This document shows, one piece after another, positions 9,021 to 19,076 of a DNA stretch of 64,000 bases. Position 1 is the first letter of the stretch. Every line of letters begins with the position of its first letter. This DNA comes from Saccharibacillus sp. O23 (GTDB lineage Bacteria; Bacillota; Bacilli; Paenibacillales; Paenibacillaceae): assembly GCF_002205895.1 (NCBI RefSeq), contig NZ_NJDE01000002.1, forward strand, positions 186,001-250,000, given 5' to 3'. The notes below the pieces were generated by a model. The model did not search any database and was not told where the DNA came from. It worked only from the letters and a program-made list of their open reading frames with translations. The position numbers were made by a program, and so were the translations under genes.

Positions 9021-9947
9021 ATGATCATTCAAGAGATTGCGTCGCGTGAACCGTTCGTGGCTATGTCCAGAAATGTTATGGAAGTTCTTCGCCGTTCGGT
9101 CGATGTTCAATCGCTGTTTATCACGGTTAACAACAAAGTCGACAATTTTATTGTGGCCGCTGCGGATCAGCAGAATCAGCTGCTCGATGCGGGCGCCTCG
9201 CTTCCTTTCGAACAGACCTACTGCAAGCTGGTTTGCGCAGGAGGGAGAACGGCGACGGTCATTCCCGATACGCAGCGCGATCCGCTGACCGCGGTATTGG
9301 GCATCACTCGTCAGCTGGGCCGAAGTTCGTTCATCGGCGTTCCGCTTTGTTGGAGTAACGGGGAAGCGTTCGGAACGATCTGCGCGCTCGACAAAAGAGT
9401 CAGGCATTTTTCGCCGCAGGAAGTGGATCTGTTCCAATCGATGGCGGCGCTTCTCTCCCATGTCCTGTCCGTGGAATACGAACGTTATAAAGATCCGGTA
9501 ACGGATGCTTTCAATCGAAAATTTCTTGAGACGCTTCAGCTTTCTCGCGACGTGACCCGTTCTCCGCTGGCGGCTTTGTACGTCGATTTGCGGGGATTCA
9601 AAGAAATCAACCGCATGTTTGGACATGCTTACGGAGACGGACTGCTGTCCAGATGCGCGCGCACGATCATCAAGTTCTGCGGAGAAGAAGCCGCGCTCGT
9701 CCGCCTGCAAGGCGATCAGTTCGTGGTGCTGATTCCGGAGACCCATCCGATCCGTCTGGCGGAACGGGGACAAGCGCTTTTGGCGGGACTTCAGAAAATC
9801 CGACTGCCTTCGGGCGAATTTTTGACGGCCAGCATCGGAGCGGCGCTTTCCGATGCGTGGACCGCCAGCATCAACGATTTGATTTATCGCGCCGATATCA
9901 AAATGCTTTCCGTCAAGTCCCGCTCGGGTCACGGGTTCGTTTATTAA
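9021..9947 (+). CDS. GAF-GGDEF protein with degenerate diguanylate cyclase site
   Basis: 308 residues. Residues about 10-155 form a GAF sensor domain (LPFEQTYCKLVCAGG, FIGVPLCWSNGEAFGTICALD). Residues about 157-308 resemble a GGDEF domain (DPVTDAFNRKFLE, DLRGFKEINRMFGHAYGD), but the active-site loop reads QGDQF at 230-234 where GG(D/E)EF is expected. It is therefore probably not a normal cyclase and may bind nucleotide or act as a protein-interaction module. The ATG at 9021 is preferred because GGAG lies just upstream. It sits between cheY and the ComP-like kinase. Confidence 0.8.
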   Translation: MIIQEIASREPFVAMSRNVMEVLRRSVDVQSLFITVNNKVDNFIVAAADQQNQLLDAGASLPFEQTYCKLVCAGGRTATVIPDTQRDPLTAVLGITRQLGRSSFIGVPLCWSNGEAFGTICALDKRVRHFSPQEVDLFQSMAALLSHVLSVEYERYKDPVTDAFNRKFLETLQLSRDVTRSPLAALYVDLRGFKEINRMFGHAYGDGLLSRCARTIIKFCGEEAALVRLQGDQFVVLIPETHPIRLAERGQALLAGLQKIRLPSGEFLTASIGAALSDAWTASINDLIYRADIKMLSVKSRSGHGFVY

Positions 9948-9988
9948 GCGGCGGCCGGGCGGCGGAAAGCCGGGAGTGGATAGAGACG

Positions 9989-12004
9989 ATGTACATGGAA
10001 TTCCGGCTTGAACTGTTTTTGATGCTGGCTTTCGCTTGTTCGATTATGCTGGCTTTCGGCATTCAGCTGCAATTGCGAAAAAACGAAAAAAAGCGCAAAG
10101 AAGCAGAGGAGCGGGGCGAATATTACCATTCCCTGTTCGAGCGGCATCGGAACGCTATCATAGAAGTCGATTTGAACGGAACGATTACGGGATTGAATCC
10201 TTACGCGGCGAGATTGGTAGAAGAAGCCGGCGTGCCGTGCATCGGAGAACCGCTGCTCGCGTTCGCTTTTCCGGAGTACAAGGCCGAAGTTTCTGAAGCT
10301 TTCGCGCGCGCTTCGGCAGGAGAAACGAGCGTGATCGATCAGCTTTCGATTTTTTTGTCTCCCGAACATACGCATTGGCATGCGACGTACAGTCCCGCTT
10401 ACCGTTCGGGAACGATCAGCGGAGTGTTCGTTACCGCGGTCGACTGCACCGATAAACATAACCTGCAGCTTGAACTTCAGCGTAAAAGACTGGCTTACGA
10501 TCAGGCGGCCGAGAGTATCATGGACATCGTTCTCGTGCTCGATCGCAGAATGGTTCCGCTCTACGCGTCTCCGTCTTTCGAAAAAAGGTTGGGATACCGG
10601 CGCGGAGACTATCTTTTCGAAATTCCCGTCACCGAATACGTGGACGACGAAGCGAACGATCGAATCCGGAAAGAGTTCGAGCGATTGTCCGAAGGGATGT
10701 CGGTTTCCGGCTTCGAACTGAAATTTCCGCGCAGCGACGGCCGCATGATCGATCTGGATTGCAACGCGACTCCCCAGTTTGACGAAGCCGGAGAACTGGA
10801 CCGGATCATCGTCGTGCTGCGCGACATCACGCTGCGCAAAAACGCCGAACAGGCGCTGCTCGACGGAGAAAAAATGTACCTGAAGCTTCAGCACAGCCTG
10901 GACGCTTTTTCGGAAGAGGCTCTATATATGATGAAGGCCGCCGAATTGGAGCAGCGGCTGCTCGCGGAATTGCGGAATATTCTTCGTCCGGCGCGCGTCG
11001 CTGTTCTGGAAACGACGGGATTCCGGCATTTCGCCTGCCGACAGGGGGATCGTCCCGAAGAAGAACAGTTGGAGCGGCTTCGGGACTTTCGAGGAATTCG
11101 TCTTCCGGTCGGTCAGGTATTCGAACTTGATTCTTCCGCTTTTATCATGATCGGAGATCACCGCGGCATGACGCAGTTGGTCTGGCTGGAAGGATGTTCC
11201 GACGAATTGGCGAAAAAGCCGATTCGCGTCTGGCTTCAGACATTGTCCCGATACACGGATTCTTTTTACGAAAATATGCTCAAACTCAAAGACTTGACCC
11301 ATGAACTGGAATCGTTGTCGCAGAGGCATCGCACGCCGGCTTGGCTGCTGCGGTTGATGTATGCCGTGTCGGAAAAAGAACGCCGGAGACTCTCTCAAGA
11401 TCTGCACGATGCGGCGCTTCAAGAGCAGATCATCTGGTACCGTAAGCTGGAGATGCTCCAGCATTCGCGCGCCGTCGAAGAGAAAACGCAAACGGAAATC
11501 GGACGCATCTGCGAAGGGCTGTTGGACGTGATTCATCAGATCCGAATGACCTGCCACGAACTGAGGCCTCCTTTTCTGAAAGAGTGGGGAATCGGTCAGG
11601 CGCTTGAAGCGCTGTACGATCAGACCCAGATGCGAGCCGATTACCGGATCGCTTTCGATTCGAGCGGATTTACCGCGAAACTCGAAGACGAGCAGATGAT
11701 CGCTCTGTACCGAATCAATCAGGAGCTGCTCAACAATGCCATCAAGCATTCCGAAGCGTCGGAAGTCCGTTTGTCGCTGACCGACCATGCGGATGGCGTA
11801 TTGATGACTTATCAGGATAACGGCGTCGGCATTCCCGAAACGAAGCTGCAAAATCTGCTGTCTTCCATGGGGCTGTACGGAATCAAAGAAAGAGTAAGAA
11901 GTCTGGAAGGAGACGTGCAGATCGAATCGGCCGCCGGAGAGGGGCTGTCCATTCACGTCTATCTTCCCAAAATCCATGCCGCCGCGATACCGGCCGCCGT
12001 ATAG
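9989..12004 (+). CDS. ComP/NarX-type sensor histidine kinase with PAS domains
   Basis: 671 residues from ATG 9989 (start uncertain, weak ribosome site; ATG 9995 also possible). One N-terminal membrane helix (LELFLMLAFACSIMLAFG) is followed by a charged linker, two PAS-like domains (about 45-165 and 165-290), a less defined region, and a HisKA_3 dimerisation domain with SQDLHDAALQEQ, His473 being the predicted phospho-site. The HATPase domain follows (ELLNNAIKHSEASE, DNGVGIP, GLYGIKERV). It lies 39 bp before a ComA-like regulator, its likely partner. Unlike B. subtilis ComP it has a single membrane helix and probably senses cytoplasmic input. Confidence 0.88.
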   Translation: MYMEFRLELFLMLAFACSIMLAFGIQLQLRKNEKKRKEAEERGEYYHSLFERHRNAIIEVDLNGTITGLNPYAARLVEEAGVPCIGEPLLAFAFPEYKAEVSEAFARASAGETSVIDQLSIFLSPEHTHWHATYSPAYRSGTISGVFVTAVDCTDKHNLQLELQRKRLAYDQAAESIMDIVLVLDRRMVPLYASPSFEKRLGYRRGDYLFEIPVTEYVDDEANDRIRKEFERLSEGMSVSGFELKFPRSDGRMIDLDCNATPQFDEAGELDRIIVVLRDITLRKNAEQALLDGEKMYLKLQHSLDAFSEEALYMMKAAELEQRLLAELRNILRPARVAVLETTGFRHFACRQGDRPEEEQLERLRDFRGIRLPVGQVFELDSSAFIMIGDHRGMTQLVWLEGCSDELAKKPIRVWLQTLSRYTDSFYENMLKLKDLTHELESLSQRHRTPAWLLRLMYAVSEKERRRLSQDLHDAALQEQIIWYRKLEMLQHSRAVEEKTQTEIGRICEGLLDVIHQIRMTCHELRPPFLKEWGIGQALEALYDQTQMRADYRIAFDSSGFTAKLEDEQMIALYRINQELLNNAIKHSEASEVRLSLTDHADGVLMTYQDNGVGIPETKLQNLLSSMGLYGIKERVRSLEGDVQIESAAGEGLSIHVYLPKIHAAAIPAAV

Positions 12005-12043
12005 AAGCCGCGCTTGTTTCCATTATCGAATACGGAGGACTTT

Positions 12044-12694
12044 ATGCTGAACATACTTTTACTCGATGACCACCCTGCCGTTACCGAAGGCACCAAGCTG
12101 ATTTTGGAACGGGAAAACGAATTCCGCGTGACTGCGCTCAACACTTTCGAAGGTCTGCTTGAACGGGTGCGGCGCGAACATTTCGACGTGATGCTGTTCG
12201 ACCTGTTCATGCCGCCCTTCAACGGCATCGAACTGGCTTCCGAAGTGATCGCCGAAATACCGAATGCGTGCATTCTGATCTATACAGGGTTCGATATCGC
12301 TCCCCACTTGAACCGGTTAATCGACTGCGGTCTGTCCGGCTATGTGCCGAAGACCGCTACGCGCGAACAGCTGGTCGGCGCTATCCGCTGCGCGACCCGC
12401 AAAGAAGTGGTGCTGCCGCTCGACGTGTTCCGCGCCATGCGCAAAAATCAGCAGGAAGTCCGCGCGGAGCTCCAACCGTCCGCGAGACCGGCACTGCTCG
12501 AACGAGATATCGAGATTCTGCGGCAGATCGCCAAAGGCAAAGGCAACCGCCTGATCGCGGAACAGATGTGCATGAGCCAGCGCTCTTTGGAATATCAGCT
12601 GACCCATCTCTTTCAGAAATTGGGCGTCAAATCGAGAATCGAAGCGGCCGGCAAAGCCAAAGATATCGGCATCCTCGACGACGTGATGGTCTGA
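12044..12694 (+). CDS. ComA-like response regulator (NarL/LuxR family)
   Basis: 216 residues from ATG 12044, placed after GGAGGAC. The receiver domain starts LLLDDHPAVTEGTKLILE, strikingly like the ComA opening, with Asp53 as phospho-acceptor and Lys near 107. The C-terminal HTH spans about 150-212, with AEQMCMSQRSLEYQLTHLFQ and KLGVKSRIEA, again ComA-like. It is presumably phosphorylated by the kinase encoded just upstream. The targets are unknown; the shared palindromes before cheY and cheW are candidates, which is inference only. A terminator follows. Confidence 0.9.
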   Translation: MLNILLLDDHPAVTEGTKLILERENEFRVTALNTFEGLLERVRREHFDVMLFDLFMPPFNGIELASEVIAEIPNACILIYTGFDIAPHLNRLIDCGLSGYVPKTATREQLVGAIRCATRKEVVLPLDVFRAMRKNQQEVRAELQPSARPALLERDIEILRQIAKGKGNRLIAEQMCMSQRSLEYQLTHLFQKLGVKSRIEAAGKAKDIGILDDVMV

Positions 12695-12715
12695 AGCGGA
12701 TCGGCCGCTGCCCGC

Positions 12716-12745
12716 AAACCGGATCCCCACAGGATCCGGTTTTTT
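12716..12745 (+). terminator. Rho-independent terminator after the ComA-like gene
   Basis: AACCGGATCC and GGATCCGGTT arms around a short loop, followed by six T. Confidence 0.9.
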
Positions 12746-12792
12746 GGCGTGTCCGAAATACGCCGAATGCTCGGTCTCCCGGGTTGCGGAAT

Positions 12793-12861
12793 CGCGCAAA
12801 AAGGTTTGCGCGTTCCCGAATGCTTTTTTACGGTTACCAATTCGCTTTGCGCGGCTATGAT
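12793..12861 (+). promoter_or_regulatory. Putative promoter with upstream palindrome, cheW-cheA unit
   Basis: A perfect palindrome CGCGCAAA-AAGG-TTTGCGCG (12793-12812) is centred 56 bp upstream of TATGAT (12856-12861). The region matches the one upstream of the CheY-like gene in motif, spacing and flanking bases (GCGGC just before the -10). Confidence 0.5.
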
Positions 12862-12933
12862 AAAGACAAGGCAATTAGAAAACGAAAATAATTCTAGGAT
12901 TAAATTCCAATCGATACGAAAGGCGAGATCCGC

Positions 12934-13353
12934 ATGGAAGACTCCGGTCGACAATTTATCGTGATCGAACTTGGCGGCGAACGATACGCGCTTCCTATTT
13001 CCGATATTCACGAAATCATTAAAATGCAAAAAATCACCGTCGTTCCGAACAGCCGCTTTTTTATGGAAGGCGTCACGAATTTGCGCGGAAAGATCGTTCC
13101 GATCATTAACTTGCGCAAGCGCTTCGGAATGGAAGAAGCGGATCCGACGCGGGCGACCCGCATCGTCGTGGTCAACGACCGGGACGAGATCGTCGGGATG
13201 ATCGTGGACCGCGTGCGGCAGGTCATTCAGTTTTCGTCCGTCGAAGACTCGGAGAACAGCACTTCGGGAATCGACAGCCATTACTTTTCGGGAATCGGGT
13301 ACTTGGAAGACGATTTTATCACGATTTTGAATACCGGCAGCACGCTGCGATGA
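12934..13353 (+). CDS. cheW: CheW coupling protein (first copy)
   Basis: 139 residues, one CheW domain: FIVIELGGERYALPISDIHEI, NLRGKIVPIINLRKRFG and VGMIVDRVRQVI are characteristic. CheW links chemoreceptors to CheA in signalling arrays. The ATG at 12934 has only a weak AAAGGCGAG upstream. The cheA start follows 16 bp after the stop, so the two are co-transcribed. Confidence 0.93.
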   Translation: MEDSGRQFIVIELGGERYALPISDIHEIIKMQKITVVPNSRFFMEGVTNLRGKIVPIINLRKRFGMEEADPTRATRIVVVNDRDEIVGMIVDRVRQVIQFSSVEDSENSTSGIDSHYFSGIGYLEDDFITILNTGSTLR

Positions 13354-13369
13354 AAGGAGGCGAGAAAAC

Positions 13370-15490
13370 GTGAACCGCGACGAACTGATGAAGTTTTTTC
13401 TCGAAGAAGCGGACGAACAGCTTCAGCTGCTCGAACAAGAGGTGTTGAAGCTCGAACGGGACGGCGGATCGGATTCGACCGTCCAATGCATTTTCCGTGC
13501 GGCGCATACGCTGAAAGGTTCTTCGGCGGCTATGGGCTTCGACGCGATGAAGAATTTGACGCATGAAATGGAAAACGTGCTCGACCGGATTCGCGGCGGG
13601 AAGCTGAAAGTCGGCGAACCTATCGTCAACGCGCTGTTCCTCTGCCTGGATCAGTTGAACGATTTCAAAAGGCAGATCGAAGAGCAAGGACAATGCGCCG
13701 GAGAAACCGGACCGCTCGTTCAGGAGCTGCGAAAGCTGATCGCCGAAGAAGAACGGCCGCCGACCCCGGTTTCCGAGGAACTCGACGATCCGTTCGACGC
13801 CGAAGAAAGAAAGGTGCTCGAAGAAGCGAAACAGGAAGGCTTCGGCGGTTGGGCGGTTCGTCTTCGAATTGCCGAAGCCTGCGAGATGAAGATGGCGAGA
13901 GCGTTCATTCTTCGCAACCGGATCGAAGAGTGCTCGAAGGTGATCGGCATGCGTCCGGGACTGGAACAGATCGACGAAGAGTCCGAAGGGCCGCTCGAGA
14001 TCCGTTATCTGATCGCCTGCCTCAAAGAGCGCGAGTGCTTGGAACAGCATCTGTCCGCGATCATGGAAGGCGAACCGGTGGAACTTTTCGAGCTGCTGGA
14101 CGAGAAGCTCCGGCCGCTCGGCGCTCGGAAAGAGAGCGAACCGCTTCGGCAGGAGAAGCAAGACGGTGCCGGCGCTCCGGCTGCCGATAACGACGAAGCG
14201 CTTCCCGCGGCGGTTCCGGTTCTGCCTCCGGTCAAAGCCGACGGAGAAGAGCCGCGCAAAATCACCGGACAGAGCGTACGGGTCGACGTGGAACGTCTGG
14301 AGAACCTGATGAACCTCGTCGGCGAATTGGTCATCGATCAGACCCGGATCGCTCAGGTCGGCAGCATCTTGAGAGACTTGGTCCACGCGGATGCCGACGA
14401 TACGATGGACGAATTCGACAGCATCGCCAACCATATTTCCCGGGTTGTCGGAGAGCTGCAGGAGAGCGTCATGAAAACGAGGATGCTGCCGATCGAACAG
14501 CTGTTCAACCGTTTTCCGCGCATGATCCGCGACTTGGCGCAGAAGATCGGCAAGCCGATCGATCTGGTCCTTGAAGGCCGCGAAACGGAGCTCGACCGGA
14601 CGGTGATCGAAGAGATCGGCGATCCGTTGATCCACCTGCTGCGCAACAGCGCGGACCACGGCATCGAAGAACGGGAGAAACGGCTTGCGGCCGGCAAGCC
14701 GGAGACCGGCACGATCCGTTTGAACGCGCTGCATCAGGAAAATCAGGTCGTGCTGACGATCGAAGACGACGGGGCGGGAATCGACGCCGACAAAATCAAA
14801 CAGTCGGCGCTGAGCAAAAGGCTCGTTACCGAAGCGCAGGCTGCCCAGATGTCCGAACAGGAGCTGATTTACTTGATCTTCGCGCCGGGATTTTCGACCG
14901 CGAAAGAAATCAGCGACATCTCCGGCCGGGGCGTCGGCATGGACATCGTCCGCAGCCATATCGAGAAACTTAACGGCATCATCGACGTGGAAACGAAACC
15001 GGGCGAAGGGACGAAGTTCACGATCAAGCTTCCTCTGACGCTGGCGATCATGCGCGGGCTGCTGATCCGGATTCACAGCTCGACCTACGCTCTGCCGATC
15101 AGCAGCGTGGCCGAGATCATGCGACTGCCGCGCCGGGAGATTCATTCGATCAAAGGGCAGATGGCGGTGCGGATTCGGGAACAGGTACTTCCTTTGGTCT
15201 GGATCCATGATCATTTCAACGTGCCGAGACCGGCGGTGCGCGGCGACGACAACGTGTTCATCGTGATCGTGGGCGCTGCGGAAAAGCGCATCGCGCTCGT
15301 CGTCGACGAACTGGTGGGCAATCAGGAGATCGTCGTCAAGTCGATGGGTTCTTATGTAGGCAAAGTGGACGGAATATCGGGAGCGACGATATTGGGAGAC
15401 GGCGGAGTGGCGCTGATCCTCGATATCACGGGAATCTTCGGTTTGTCGGGCAGGGAAAGGGGACTCCCGCACGACGATTTGGCCGGGTGA
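13370..15490 (+). CDS. cheA: Chemotaxis histidine kinase CheA
   Basis: 706 residues from a GTG start after AAAGGAGG. The P1 Hpt domain has the phospho-His46 in AAHTLKGSSAAMGF. A variable, charged region (about 110-290) covers the P2 position, then P3 (VERLENLMNLVGELVIDQTR), the P4 kinase domain (LLRNSADHGIE, DDGAGID, GRGVGMDIV) and the P5 CheW-like domain (about 550-706). The family autophosphorylates on P1 and passes phosphate to CheY and CheB. It is followed by the soluble receptor at 15574. Confidence 0.95.
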   Translation: MNRDELMKFFLEEADEQLQLLEQEVLKLERDGGSDSTVQCIFRAAHTLKGSSAAMGFDAMKNLTHEMENVLDRIRGGKLKVGEPIVNALFLCLDQLNDFKRQIEEQGQCAGETGPLVQELRKLIAEEERPPTPVSEELDDPFDAEERKVLEEAKQEGFGGWAVRLRIAEACEMKMARAFILRNRIEECSKVIGMRPGLEQIDEESEGPLEIRYLIACLKERECLEQHLSAIMEGEPVELFELLDEKLRPLGARKESEPLRQEKQDGAGAPAADNDEALPAAVPVLPPVKADGEEPRKITGQSVRVDVERLENLMNLVGELVIDQTRIAQVGSILRDLVHADADDTMDEFDSIANHISRVVGELQESVMKTRMLPIEQLFNRFPRMIRDLAQKIGKPIDLVLEGRETELDRTVIEEIGDPLIHLLRNSADHGIEEREKRLAAGKPETGTIRLNALHQENQVVLTIEDDGAGIDADKIKQSALSKRLVTEAQAAQMSEQELIYLIFAPGFSTAKEISDISGRGVGMDIVRSHIEKLNGIIDVETKPGEGTKFTIKLPLTLAIMRGLLIRIHSSTYALPISSVAEIMRLPRREIHSIKGQMAVRIREQVLPLVWIHDHFNVPRPAVRGDDNVFIVIVGAAEKRIALVVDELVGNQEIVVKSMGSYVGKVDGISGATILGDGGVALILDITGIFGLSGRERGLPHDDLAG

Positions 15491-15573
15491 CGCGCTAAGA
15501 CGGCACGATTCGAAGCATTTTTAAACCAACAATCAACCAATCAATCATCAGGAAATATACAGGGGGAACCAAT

Positions 15574-18500
15574 ATGGGATTCACATCGAAACTCGCGGCG
15601 AAACGAATCGGAGAACTGGGCATCGAACGTCAGGTCGTTCAAGCTTCGCAAGATGCTAAACAGCTTGATCGCAGTTTAGACGATATTGCCGGCAAAACGA
15701 AGCAAATGGCCGAAGGCGCGCAGGGACAAGCTTCGCTGGCGGAAGGACATACGCGCGGGGCGAAAGAATTGGCGGAATCGCTCGAAGAGCTGTCGGGGCA
15801 GTCGGACAAGGCCAAACGCATTCTTCAAGAAACTTCCGAAGCGTCGAGCCGGCTGCTGCGTTCGCTGGAGCAGCAGTCGGAAGCCGAGCTTCAGACGGAG
15901 CGTCTGCTCGAAGGGGCCGTCGAAAGCGTCCGTTCGGTCGGCTCGGGGACTTCATTCCTGACGCAACAGGCCGACGAAGCGGCCGAAGCGGCATCGGAAA
16001 CGTCCGCGTCGGTGCGCGCTTTGAACGCGGCGTTGGAACAAAGCGGACGGGCTGCCGAAAGCGCGGCCGAAGCGGCGCAAGCGACTGTCCGGATTTCCGG
16101 TTCGCTGAAAAGCAGCGCCGAGAACGTCCAAGAACAGACCTCTCTGACCGGCCGTGCCGTTGAAGAAGCGGCTGCCGAATTCCGCGGAATCTGCGGGGAA
16201 ACGGATAGGCTTCGCGATCACGCGAACAGTTCTTCGGCATCGGTCGAAGAAATCTCGCGGCAGATCGAAACCATGGACGCTTCCATCAAAGAAGCGGCGG
16301 ACAGCGCCGGAAGCCTGACCGGCTCGGCCGAAGAAACGGCGGCGGCGATTCAGGAAATGGCGGCTTCCATTCAGCAGGTGGCCGGCAACGCGGAAAGCAC
16401 GTCGGCTTCGGTGGAGCAGATCTCCGCGTCGATCGAAGAAATGGGCGGATCGGTCAAAGGCGTGGCCGCCAATGCCGAGAGCATGACCGCTTCCGCGTTG
16501 GAAGTGACGGATGCCGTTCAGGAAATGGTAGCCTCGATCGAACAAGTCGCCGGCAGCGCGACGAGCACGGCGGGATCGGTCGAAGAAATCTCCGCTTCGA
16601 TCGAAGAAATGGGCAGCTCCGTCAAGGGAGTAGCGGATAACGCCGAAAGCTTGACCGCTTCCGCGCAGGAAACGGCGGCTGCCGTCCAAGAGATGGCGGC
16701 TTCCGTGCAGCAGGTCGCCGGAAACAGCCAGAGTACGGCCAGCTCGGTGGAACAGATTTCCGCTTCGATCGAGCAGATGAGCCGTTCGATCAAAGGGGTG
16801 TCCGACAATGCGGAAAGCTTGACGTCCTCCGCAAGAGAAACGACGGACGCCGTTCAGGAAATCGTCGCTTCCATTCAGCAGGTGGCCGGCAACAGCGAAA
16901 GCACGGCCAGTTCGGTGGAGCAGATCTCCGCTTCGATCGAAGAGATGGGCAGCTCCGTCAAAGGCGTGGCCCGCAACGCGGAAGAGCTTCAGCACTATAC
17001 CGGCGAAACGTCGGCTGCCGTTCAGCAGATGGCGGCTTCCATCGAGCAGGTCGCCCGCAACGCGCAGACGGTCAACGGATTTGCCGAAGAAGTTCGGACG
17101 GATGCGAGAGACGGACAAACGGCGGTGGTGCAATCGGTCGAAGGGATGAAAGAAATCGCCGACGTCGTGACCCGGGCTTCCCGCGTCATGACCAATCTGG
17201 GCAAAAGTTCGGAAGAAATCGGCAGCATCATCGAAGTCATCGACGACATCGCGGAGCAGACCAATCTGCTGGCGCTGAACGCGGCGATCGAAGCGGCAAG
17301 GGCCGGAGAACACGGAAAAGGCTTCGCGGTGGTCGCGGAAGAAGTGCGTAAACTGGCGGAACGCAGCGCCAAAGCGACGAAAGAGATCGCGCAGCTGATC
17401 AAAGGCATCCAGTCCGAAACGTCGGACGCGATCAAAGCGATCGATCTCGGTACGGAAAAAGTTCAGCACGGAACGATGCTGGCGGACGAAGCCGGCAGCG
17501 CGATCCGGAAAATCGTGGGCGGCATCGACCGAATCACCGGCGAAATGTCCCAGATTACGACGGCGACCGTCGAGCAGGCCAAAGGAGCCGAGAATGTGGT
17601 CGAGTCCATTTCCCGCCTTGTCGAACAGTCGGAAATGGTGACATTGGCGACCAAAGAGCAGGCCGCCGGCGTCGAAGAGATCGTCAAAGGCATTACGAAC
17701 GCCCGCGAGCAGGTTCGTCAGGTGACGGACGCTACACGCGAACAGGCGAAGCAGGGAGAAAATATCGCCCGGGCCGTGGACAACGTGAGCAAGCAGGCCG
17801 AGATGGTCTCGACGGCGGTCAAAGAGCAGGCGACGGGCGTCGGCGAAATCATCAAAGGAGTCGTCAATGCCCGCGAGCAGGTCGGACAAATCAGCAGCGC
17901 CATGACCGAGCAGGCCCAGCAGAGCCGAGAATTGGTCGCAGCCGTGGAAAACGTGACGAGACAGGCCGAGATGGTTACCGTGGCTGCCGTCGAACAAGCC
18001 GCGGGAGTAAAAGATATTATTAAAGGCATCACGAACGCCCGCGAACAGGTTCGTCAAATTTCGGCCGCCATGGTCGAGCAGACTCAACAGGGCAGAATGC
18101 TGACGGAAGCGACGGCTAACGTGACGAAGCAGTCCGGCATGGTTGCCGCTGCCGTGAAGGAGCAGGCTCAATCGGTCGAAGAGATCGTCAAAGGCATCGT
18201 TAACGCTCGCGAACAGGTGGGACAAGTTACGTATGCTGCCGTCGAGATGGCGAAGCAGAGTCGGGAAATCTTATCTGCCGTCGAAAACGTGACGAAGCAG
18301 TCCGAAAACGTCGCCGTCTCCGCCCGCGAGCAGGCTGCTGCATCGGGCGGCGTGGTCGTCGGTATTCTCAATGCCAGAGAAAAGCTCGGTTTGATCCGCG
18401 CTTCCTTCGCGGAGCGGGCGAATAAAGAATCGGTCGTATCGAGCTTTATCGAACAAGCGGTTTCCTATTCCGGACAAGCCGCCGCTGCGGCCGCCGGGCT

Positions 18501-18990
18501 GACCGAAGGAGCCCATGCGGTGTCGGCACGTTCGGAAGAAGCACGCCAAGCGGCACTGGAGCTGCAAATCGCGGCTTCCGAACAAGCGGCCGCTGTCCGC
18601 CGGCTTGAAGATCGCAGCCGTTCGGCAGCCGAAGCTGCGGTCGAAGCGAGATCGGGAGCCAAAGAACAGGCCGAGCAGTTCCAACTGTTGGGACAGGCGC
18701 TTGACCAGATTCGTTCGACGCGAAGACTCTCGGAATCCGAGCTTCGGCTCCAACTCGGCAGAACGCTCGGCGAACGGACGGCGGAAGCTTTCCGCTCCGT
18801 CGACGGCTCCTTCGAGACGCTGCGCCTGAGCGGCGATCAAAGCCGAAAGCTGGCGCGCGAAGCCAAAGAAGCAGGCGAGTTCACGGCGCGCTTCTCGGAC
18901 GAACTCCGCCGGATGAGCCAAAGTTTCGCGGAAGCCGCGGAGCGCGCGCAGATGGTCGGACATTCCTTGAACAACGTCAAATTCCGCTGA
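15574..18990 (+). CDS. Cytoplasmic methyl-accepting protein with a tip-centred repeated coiled coil
   Basis: 1138 residues, ATG after AGGGGGA. No signal peptide, membrane helix or sensor domain is visible; nearly the whole chain is heptad coiled coil rich in Ala, Ser, Glu and Gln. The signalling tip ([19 protein letters not shown]) lies near residue 571, almost the exact middle. The N-terminal arm has at least four exact tandem units of 56 residues (eight heptads), each opening AVQEM or a variant, plus flanking partial units. The C-terminal arm mirrors this with 56-residue units opening NAREQV. It should feed CheA/CheW. The lack of a membrane anchor recalls FrzCD-type receptors. It is much longer than the usual soluble receptor. 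Confidence 0.93.
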   Translation: MGFTSKLAAKRIGELGIERQVVQASQDAKQLDRSLDDIAGKTKQMAEGAQGQASLAEGHTRGAKELAESLEELSGQSDKAKRILQETSEASSRLLRSLEQQSEAELQTERLLEGAVESVRSVGSGTSFLTQQADEAAEAASETSASVRALNAALEQSGRAAESAAEAAQATVRISGSLKSSAENVQEQTSLTGRAVEEAAAEFRGICGETDRLRDHANSSSASVEEISRQIETMDASIKEAADSAGSLTGSAEETAAAIQEMAASIQQVAGNAESTSASVEQISASIEEMGGSVKGVAANAESMTASALEVTDAVQEMVASIEQVAGSATSTAGSVEEISASIEEMGSSVKGVADNAESLTASAQETAAAVQEMAASVQQVAGNSQSTASSVEQISASIEQMSRSIKGVSDNAESLTSSARETTDAVQEIVASIQQVAGNSESTASSVEQISASIEEMGSSVKGVARNAEELQHYTGETSAAVQQMAASIEQVARNAQTVNGFAEEVRTDARDGQTAVVQSVEGMKEIADVVTRASRVMTNLGKSSEEIGSIIEVIDDIAEQTNLLALNAAIEAARAGEHGKGFAVVAEEVRKLAERSAKATKEIAQLIKGIQSETSDAIKAIDLGTEKVQHGTMLADEAGSAIRKIVGGIDRITGEMSQITTATVEQAKGAENVVESISRLVEQSEMVTLATKEQAAGVEEIVKGITNAREQVRQVTDATREQAKQGENIARAVDNVSKQAEMVSTAVKEQATGVGEIIKGVVNAREQVGQISSAMTEQAQQSRELVAAVENVTRQAEMVTVAAVEQAAGVKDIIKGITNAREQVRQISAAMVEQTQQGRMLTEATANVTKQSGMVAAAVKEQAQSVEEIVKGIVNAREQVGQVTYAAVEMAKQSREILSAVENVTKQSENVAVSAREQAAASGGVVVGILNAREKLGLIRASFAERANKESVVSSFIEQAVSYSGQAAAAAAGLTEGAHAVSARSEEARQAALELQIAASEQAAAVRRLEDRSRSAAEAAVEARSGAKEQAEQFQLLGQALDQIRSTRRLSESELRLQLGRTLGERTAEAFRSVDGSFETLRLSGDQSRKLAREAKEAGEFTARFSDELRRMSQSFAEAAERAQMVGHSLNNVKFR

Positions 18991-19076
18991 TCGGCGGACC
19001 GCAAGTTCGTCTCGTGTGCAGAAAGCTTACCCGCGCTTTCTGCACGCCATTTTTTTCGAAAGGAACGCGAATACGC

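Noticed and set aside
13319-15472. Minus-strand open frame of 717 codons opposite cheA
   Set aside because: cheA on the plus strand has all its domains; the antisense frame has no family features.
15952-18225. Minus-strand open frame of 757 codons opposite the chemoreceptor
   Set aside because: Long shadow caused by the repetitive plus-strand coding sequence; it lacks a promoter and a recognisable domain.
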